In this document: positions 59,304-64,000 of the stretch, piece after piece
How positions within the stretch are numbered: position 1 is the first letter of the stretch
Layout of the letters: each line of letters starts with the position of its first letter
From: Spiro-02 sp034114085
Lineage (GTDB): Bacteria; Spirochaetota; Spirochaetia; Sphaerochaetales; Sphaerochaetaceae
Assembly (NCBI GenBank): GCA_034114085.1
Contig: JAXEWB010000006.1
Coordinates: forward strand, 1 to 64,000
Length of the DNA: 64,000 nucleotides
Reading direction: 5' to 3'
The notes under the pieces: generated by a model
The model's database searches: none
What the model was told of the DNA's origin: nothing
The model's input: only the letters and a program-made list of their open reading frames with translations
Translations under genes and position numbers: made by a program

Positions 59304-61167
59304 GATTGTGTTTCCTGAGTTTCCTGTACAGCGTTGAGCGATCGACTTTGAGAAGCGATGCCGCGGCGCTCTTGTTGCCGCCACACTTGTGAAGCGCATC
59401 CAAGAGATTCTCCTTCTCGTCTTTGGTTTCAATCTCCTGCTCATCGGGAATTTTAGGCGAGGTACACATGTCGATTGACTTCTGTGTGATGATTGAGTCC
59501 ACGACGATCGCGCTGAGCCGTTCGCACAGGTTCCTAAGTTGCCTGATGTTCCCGGGCCAGGCTCGGGACTCCAAGTCAGGGAAGATTGAGGGATCGATCA
59601 TATGGCGGTGCATCTTGTTCTTGCTGTCGAAATGGGAGATGAAGTTCTCCATCAAGTCCGGGATGTCCGTGCTTCTCTCCCTAAGCGGGGGAATGCTGAG
59701 CCGGAGGACGTCTAGTCTGTAGAACAGGTCCTGCCTGAATTTTTTCTCTTCCACAAGTTTCTCAAGATTCTGGTTACTGGCCGCGATGATCCTCACGTCC
59801 ACCGGAATGACCTTGTCATGCCCGAGCCTCATGATTGAACGCTCCTCCAGCACTCTCAGGAGCCGCCCTTGCAGGACAAAGCTCATCTCGCTGATCTCGT
59901 CAAGGAATATCGTACCCTTGTGGGCAAGCTCAAACAGCCCTGCCTTTCCCGACCTGAGCGCACCGGTGAACGCGCCTTCCACATATCCGAACAATTCGCT
60001 CTCCAGCAATGATTCCGGCAGGGCCGCGCAGTTTACGGCTACAAAGGGATTATTCTTCCGGTCGCTCGCATTATGGATGCTCTGAGCAAAAAGCTCTTTT
60101 CCTGTACCGGTCTCTCCCAGGATGAGGACATTCGCGTTCACACGTGAATAGTTTATCGCAAGCTGCTTTGTATTGACTAGCGCGGGGCTGCTGCCGATGA
60201 TGCTCTTGAAGGTATGTGCTGCGACAAGTCCTTTGCTGGTCGCTGATATCCTGCTTTCATTTTCAAGTTTCTCGATATTCGAGAGCTTTTGGAGCACGAT
60301 AGTGCCGGACTCAAAGGTATCGTTGACGAGTACGGGAATCCTGTTGACGGCAATTCTGATGCCATTGATTGTCAAAAAATACCCGGCTTCGTTTTTCTGC
60401 AACGAATTGAACGGAATTTTATCGAGTCCTGGCTCGATTTCGGCAAGCTTCCTTCCGAGTATCTCCGCCATTGGTTTTCCTAGTATTCCTTGGGCGAACG
60501 CATTGCAGAGGGTTATCCGCTTGTCCCTGTCGCAGGCGATGATGCCTTCCTCGATGTTCTCGATCACTGCGTTGAGCCTTGAGACTCTCAGTTCTTCTTC
60601 GAGTTTTGAAATATGAATCTTCCACGCCTCGTCTATTACCTGCCTGATTCCTTGCCGTCCTGTTTCGATTCTTACACCGTTGTATCCCAAATCCTCCGCC
60701 ATGGTAACGACTTCATTTCCCCCGATAATCGCTCCGGCCCCATCGCTGATCGCCTGCCTGATTACTGCGGCTATGTCGGACTCGAATGAGATCTCATAGG
60801 TTTTCACATGGGTGATGACATCCTTCATCTGTTCCTCGAAGCCGTATATGACACTTTCCGTGGCGATCAGCGCCATTTTCACGTTACCGAATTTCTTGGT
60901 CGCTTTTTGCTTCGCCCTGAGGATGTCGTATCCCGTCATGGGAATCTCGAGCACTGTGAAAGAGCCTTTGAGCATCTGGTTGAGGAAAGCGGCTGTGAGT
61001 CCTCGCGCGATAATGATATCGCCCTTTATTTCGGAACTCTTCACCCTGTCATGGGCGATGAATGAGATGCGGCACGCCATATTATGTTTTTGTGGATGCT
61101 CATTGAACGCCTGCTCGACCGCAGGACCGAGATTTGAATAGGGAAGGATGAATTCTATTGTAAACAT
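59296..61167 (-). CDS. PrpR-like sigma-54-dependent activator
   Basis: This 623-residue regulator has four parts: an N-terminal PrpR-type sensor domain (about residues 1-180; GDIIIARGLTAAFL), a PAS-like domain (195-300; NIEEGIIACDRDKRITLCN), an AAA+ sigma-54 domain with Walker A GETGTGKE (351-358) and the sigma-54 contact loop GAFTGA (398-403), and a C-terminal Fis-type helix-turn-helix (GNKSAAASLLKVDRSTLYRK). It should turn on the adjacent operon from the TGGCAC/TTGCA promoter when its ligand is present. The ligand may be the imported carboxylate or a breakdown product. Confidence 0.93.
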   Translation of the reverse strand: MFTIEFILPYSNLGPAVEQAFNEHPQKHNMACRISFIAHDRVKSSEIKGDIIIARGLTAAFLNQMLKGSFTVLEIPMTGYDILRAKQKATKKFGNVKMALIATESVIYGFEEQMKDVITHVKTYEISFESDIAAVIRQAISDGAGAIIGGNEVVTMAEDLGYNGVRIETGRQGIRQVIDEAWKIHISKLEEELRVSRLNAVIENIEEGIIACDRDKRITLCNAFAQGILGKPMAEILGRKLAEIEPGLDKIPFNSLQKNEAGYFLTINGIRIAVNRIPVLVNDTFESGTIVLQKLSNIEKLENESRISATSKGLVAAHTFKSIIGSSPALVNTKQLAINYSRVNANVLILGETGTGKELFAQSIHNASDRKNNPFVAVNCAALPESLLESELFGYVEGAFTGALRSGKAGLFELAHKGTIFLDEISEMSFVLQGRLLRVLEERSIMRLGHDKVIPVDVRIIAASNQNLEKLVEEKKFRQDLFYRLDVLRLSIPPLRERSTDIPDLMENFISHFDSKNKMHRHMIDPSIFPDLESRAWPGNIRQLRNLCERLSAIVVDSIITQKSIDMCTSPKIPDEQEIETKDEKENLLDALHKCGGNKSAAASLLKVDRSTLYRKLRKHNLL

Positions 61168-61247
61168 TGCTTTCCGCTCCGGATAAAAACAATGCCGGTC
61201 TCAAACCTGGCGTTCATCGACCGGCAATTGGAGTAAATTGGTTTTTC

Positions 61248-61649
61248 TCAGTGGGATGTCCTGTACTCCGCGACAGCTTTTTCTGCGCGGCTTCTCAATT
61301 CTTCTCCGCTGATGGCGGGGGAGAAAATACACAGCACCTTGAGTTTTTCTTTTCCCGTGTTGATGATTTGATGTTTCATTCCTGGAAGCGCCGCAATCAT
61401 GGAATCGGGGATGAAGTCATATTCCACTCCATCGACTGATGCCTTTCCTTTTCCACTGATGCAGTACATCACTTCCGTAGCGTCCTCATGGATATGCTCA
61501 TCTACTTTCGCACCGCTTTCCCATTCGGTCATGTGGACGGAAAAGTCGATTGGCTTGTCGGTTTTATCCGTCGTCATTATAGGTGTCATTACCCTGTTGA
61601 ATGGGGAAGGGACCGGGATTCCGTTCTTTGCGTCATATGTGAAATACAT
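61248..61649 (-). CDS. Cupin-domain protein
   Basis: This 133-residue single-domain cupin starts at 61649 with GAGGA seven bases upstream. The metal motif reads VDEHIHEDATEVMYCISGKG (two histidines, then a glutamate) with the second part GMKHQIINTGKEKLKVL. Small cupins of this type are isomerases, dioxygenases or sensors. It lies 80 bp upstream of the PrpR-like regulator but has its own TATAAT box and a TTGTATACAA palindrome, so it may be a separate unit. Whether it belongs to the second TTT pathway is open. Confidence 0.8.
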   Translation of the reverse strand: MYFTYDAKNGIPVPSPFNRVMTPIMTTDKTDKPIDFSVHMTEWESGAKVDEHIHEDATEVMYCISGKGKASVDGVEYDFIPDSMIAALPGMKHQIINTGKEKLKVLCIFSPAISGEELRSRAEKAVAEYRTSH

Positions 61650-61664
61650 GGTCGTTCCTCTCTT

Positions 61665-61694
61665 TTGTATACAATATACAATAAAGATATTATA
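61665..61694 (-). promoter_or_regulatory. Promoter and operator of the cupin gene
   Basis: On the minus strand TATAAT (61694-61689), then the palindrome TTGTATACAA (61665-61674) about 15 bases downstream, with a further TTGTATA half site between them. The -35 box is weak (TTGCTT at 61715-61710, spacing 15). Confidence 0.5.
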
Positions 61695-61802
61695 ATTGAT
61701 CAGCTTTAAAAGCAAGCCGCAGGAAATCATTTTGAACGTTTGCCGCAACATATGAAATTTTAATTCTTTTATAAACAAGCGGTTGGTTTATTAGAGAAAG
61801 GG

Positions 61803-61857
61803 TGGCGCAGATTGTATGCCATAGAGCCAGATGCATACAATGGAAGCTATTGCGCCA
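61803..61857. repeat. Nested inverted repeat
   Basis: ATTGTATGC (61811-61819) and GCATACAAT (61833-61841) form an inner 9-bp pair; TGGCGCA (61803-61809) and TGCGCCA (61851-61857) form an outer 7-bp pair. No T-run follows. The inner arm resembles the TTGTATAC site of the cupin promoter. Confidence 0.7.
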
Positions 61858-62000
61858 ATATATGATTTTGATTGACTATTTCTGTTTCTTTGTGCAAATT
61901 GTATGATGAAACTTTGCAAGGTGCAGCCAGACCGATATCCCCGCGTGCGAAATGTGAACGGTATGGTCGAGATGTTCCTTGTCTGGAGGGTTTACGATTC

Positions 62001-62708
62001 ATGAACGAAAACAAAGCTAAGATTCTCGCTACTCCCAGTGTCAGGGAACGAAGCATACTGAAGAACGTGTATCTCTGGATGACCGCCGGTCTTGGGCTTA
62101 CCGCGGTAGTCGCATGGCTGGTCGCCCGTACCCCGCAGGTAATGAACGCATTGGTTCTCAGCCCGTTCGGTATGATCATCGTCGTTGTGGCCGAATTCGC
62201 ATTAGTGATATACCTTTCCGCAAGGCTACAGCAGATGAGCGTAGGTTCGGCTATCGCCGCGTTCCTCGGATATTCCGCGTTGACTGGCGTTATGTTGTCA
62301 ACCATTTTTTATGCGTTTGAGCTTGGAACTATCTACCGTGCGTTCTTTACAACGGCTGTCGGCTTCGCTGGTATGAGCATCTATGGCATGACGACGAAGC
62401 GAAATCTTGACGGAGTAGGCTATTACCTGGGGATGGGCCTATGGGGTATCATTATTGCATCGTTGCTGAACTTCCTGTTCCGCAGCAGCATGATGGATTA
62501 TATCATCTCCATCGTTGGTATTGTCATCTTCATGGGATTGACCGCATGGGACACGCAGAAGATCCAGCGCATCAATGATGAATATGGATATCATATGACT
62601 GAGGATGAGTACGCGAAGGTTTCCATCATGGGAGCGTTGATGCTCTATCTGGACTTCCTCAACATATTCCTCTATGTCCTGCGAATTTTCGGACGGCGAG
62701 ACAACTGA
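62001..62708 (+). CDS. Bax-inhibitor-1/YccA-family membrane protein
   Basis: This 235-residue protein has seven membrane segments and the family pattern: YLWMTAGLGLTAVVAWLVA near the start, SALTGVMLSTIFYAFELGTI, TTAVGFAGMSIYGMTTKRNL and TAWDTQKIQRINDEYG, which holds the conserved DTQ motif of BI-1 channels. Members act as pH-sensitive calcium leaks or as partners of the FtsH protease. I chose the ATG at 62001, downstream of GGAGGG. It stands alone and ends at a terminator. Confidence 0.9.
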   Translation: MNENKAKILATPSVRERSILKNVYLWMTAGLGLTAVVAWLVARTPQVMNALVLSPFGMIIVVVAEFALVIYLSARLQQMSVGSAIAAFLGYSALTGVMLSTIFYAFELGTIYRAFFTTAVGFAGMSIYGMTTKRNLDGVGYYLGMGLWGIIIASLLNFLFRSSMMDYIISIVGIVIFMGLTAWDTQKIQRINDEYGYHMTEDEYAKVSIMGALMLYLDFLNIFLYVLRIFGRRDN

Positions 62709-62729
62709 CTTCATCCTTCTATTTTATGA

Positions 62730-62767
62730 AAAGGCCACCGAAAGGGCATTCCTCTCGGATGGCCTTT
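62730..62767 (+). terminator. Terminator after the BI-1 gene
   Basis: AAAGGCCACCGA (62730-62741) and TCGGATGGCCTTT (62755-62767) form a stem with one bulge, followed by GTTGTTTT. Confidence 0.75.
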
Positions 62768-62853
62768 GTTGTTTTATAACAATTGCTTTATTTGAAAAGA
62801 ATTGTATCTGCCATTTTCGATTTTGCCGTTCTACTATTGTCGGGACGGGCGTT

Positions 62854-63489
62854 TTAGTCCTGTAGAAGGGATCTGACGACTGGAATCAAAGCTTCCGCAA
62901 GACTGTTGTGAGAATCCGCATCCATATGCAGTTGGTCTACAGCGCTGGGGAACGCAACTTTTGCCGCATCGAAAAACGCGACTTTCGTCAATCCCGCCGT
63001 CTGCTGAAACAATGGTGCGAGCTTGAGGCTTTTTTCATAGCTGCTTGCATCAAAACTTGCGAACGGGCTGCTATCCGCATCCTTGCCGATGTGGATAGGG
63101 GAGATGAGCAGTATTCGCGGAATAGGGTATCTTGCCCCATATTGATAGGTCCGTATGGTCTCGATGAGTTTCTCCGCGCCTTTCGCGATGATGCGGGGAG
63201 TGGCGTTGAAATGTGTTTTGCAATCGTTCGTACCAAGCGATAGGATGACCATATCCAGCGGCCTGTGGCTTCGCAGGAAAATCGGCAATGTCGCCAGTCC
63301 GTTCCGATGTGGTTCCAAGGGGTCGTCCCAGACTGTAGAACGGCCTCCCAATCCCTCTTCAATGATATGGTATTCGCCGCCGAGTTCCAGAGCGAGCCGC
63401 CCCGTCCATCGTGTCTGAATATCCCACCGACCTCCGGATGGGTTGGTGCCGAATGTATTGGAGTCGCCATAGCAGAGGATGTTCTTCAT
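62854..63489 (-). CDS. SGNH/GDSL-family hydrolase
   Basis: This 211-residue esterase-type protein has the four SGNH blocks: GDSN (residues 8-11, nucleophile serine 10), glycine in EEGLGGRST (about 48), GTND (86-89) and the C-terminal D-x-H in MDADSHNSL. No signal peptide is present, so it should act in the cytoplasm. Related arylesterases and multifunctional thioesterases have the same CYGDSNTFGT opening. The natural substrate is unknown. A 68-bp repeat begins 12 bp upstream of its start. Confidence 0.88.
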   Translation of the reverse strand: MKNILCYGDSNTFGTNPSGGRWDIQTRWTGRLALELGGEYHIIEEGLGGRSTVWDDPLEPHRNGLATLPIFLRSHRPLDMVILSLGTNDCKTHFNATPRIIAKGAEKLIETIRTYQYGARYPIPRILLISPIHIGKDADSSPFASFDASSYEKSLKLAPLFQQTAGLTKVAFFDAAKVAFPSAVDQLHMDADSHNSLAEALIPVVRSLLQD

Positions 63490-63501
63490 ATTGTTCCCTT
63501 C

Positions 63502-63569
63502 TTGTGCAAAGGCCGTTATACGGCGTCATTCGCGCAAGGTCGTACTATCGTACTGTCCTTGCTTGTCTT
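63502..63569. repeat. 68-bp direct repeat, copy 1
   Basis: Identical to 63605-63672. The unit starts TTGTGCAAAGGCC and ends CTTGCTTGTCTT and includes two small palindromes (GCCGT/ACGGC and GTAC/GTAC). It lies just upstream of the SGNH hydrolase gene. Confidence 0.9.
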
Positions 63570-63604
63570 CCTTGTCTAACGGGCTTTGCCCTTCGAATGT
63601 TTTT

Positions 63605-63672
63605 TGTGCAAAGGCCGTTATACGGCGTCATTCGCGCAAGGTCGTACTATCGTACTGTCCTTGCTTGTCTTT
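63605..63672. repeat. 68-bp direct repeat, copy 2
   Basis: Identical to 63502-63569, offset by 103 bp. It lies between the end of the PHP-domain gene and the first copy. Confidence 0.9.
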
Positions 63673-63709
63673 GTCATCCATGTAATCGTGCAGGTTCTCA
63701 GGGCGGAGG

Positions 63710-64000
63710 TCAAGGGCCATAGAATACTTTTCCCAGTTCCAGCCCCGCCTTGAGCCCTTGAAAACTCCGTTCAGGAACTTCCAGCCGACAACTGCGACGA
63801 CCCACATGCTGCAAGTAGTGCGCATCGGAACCTTGAAGTACGGTCTTTCCCCATACTTCATGCTTGGTCGGGACTTTGACCGCTTCTACAGCGGAATAGG
63901 GAAGGTCTGGAAGAAAACCCAGGTTTGCCACCGCGCTGTTCGCCGGCCGGTCGATATGGGCGGGGATGACCAAGCCGTCCCTGCTCAGGACTTCTTCCAC
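63710..64000 (-). CDS. PHP-domain protein, 5' end cut by the window edge
   Basis: The last 96 codons of a gene that enters from the right edge. LVIPAHIDRPANSAVANLGF and the later VLQGSDAHYLQHVG match the C-terminal metal-binding blocks (H, then D-x-H) of PHP-family phosphoesterases such as histidinol-phosphatase-like and nucleotide phosphatases. The natural stop is at 63710 (KVFYGP). Without the N-terminus its subgroup cannot be named. It is followed by the pair of 68-bp repeats. Confidence 0.75.
   Translation of the reverse strand: MEEVLSRDGLVIPAHIDRPANSAVANLGFLPDLPYSAVEAVKVPTKHEVWGKTVLQGSDAHYLQHVGRRSCRLEVPERSFQGLKAGLELGKVFYGP

Noticed and set aside
63628..63861. 77-codon minus-strand frame running through the 68-bp repeat
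   Set aside because: It overlaps the PHP-domain gene in another frame, and that gene has clear family motifs.

Overview
The window looks like a chromosomal segment of a spirochaete, most probably of the Sphaerochaeta/Treponema group. This is inference from gene content: several exported proteins have the spirochaete-style junction in which a signal peptide runs into AxGGKE or ANGAQE, there are two tripartite tricarboxylate transporter (TTT) systems, an Rpn/PD-(D/E)XK family pair, a BspA-like leucine-rich repeat lipoprotein, and a tig-clpP-clpX gene order. No rRNA gene is present to confirm it.

Layout. 1-2100: accessory debris beside a tRNA-Leu(GAG), consisting of an LRR lipoprotein cut by the window edge, a small lipoprotein, and an integrase N-terminus fused to a foreign C-terminus. 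2300-12976: a catabolic locus with a TTT transporter, two pyruvate-type aldolases (HpaI and DapA families), a YhcH-type protein, an IclR regulator, then a fucose-isomerase-like enzyme, an RpiB-like isomerase, DhaK and DhaL kinase subunits and a FadR-type regulator. The same 12-bp palindrome lies at both promoters. 13138-23869 (minus strand): housekeeping genes, namely an SPL-like radical SAM protein, a metal/cobalamin-type binding protein, pepF, rdgB, a sigma-like protein, an nrnA-like gene, clpX, clpP and tig. 24547-26448: tandem Rpn-family genes, the second broken. 26529-29307: ddc and dat, the two enzymes of 1,3-diaminopropane synthesis.

30242-41047 is the most unusual region. One long plus-strand operon encodes an exported protein, an ion-transporter-type permease, a 57-residue membrane protein, two membrane-anchored M14/AstE-like metallopeptidases, two exported C69 (Ntn) dipeptidases, and PgsB/CapB, PgsC/CapC and PgsW-type proteins. 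It reads as a self-contained system that makes a poly-gamma-glutamate-like polymer and also carries its own exported hydrolases and a carboxylate-type permease. No PgsA/CapA or CapE is visible inside the operon.

41318-54595: a mixed region with two MATE exporters, a FemAB-like transferase, an exported protein, an IbrA/IbrB-like pair, a five-gene tRNA operon (His, Arg, Lys, Leu, Gly), a RarA-methyltransferase-like fusion and a DUF4197-like lipoprotein. 54717-61167: a second TTT system with a SAF-domain oxidoreductase, preceded by a near-perfect sigma-54 promoter and a PrpR-like sigma-54 activator. 61248-64000: a cupin, a Bax-inhibitor-1 protein, an SGNH hydrolase, a 68-bp direct repeat and the 3' end of a PHP-domain gene.

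All functions are assigned by reading sequence motifs; no database search was possible.
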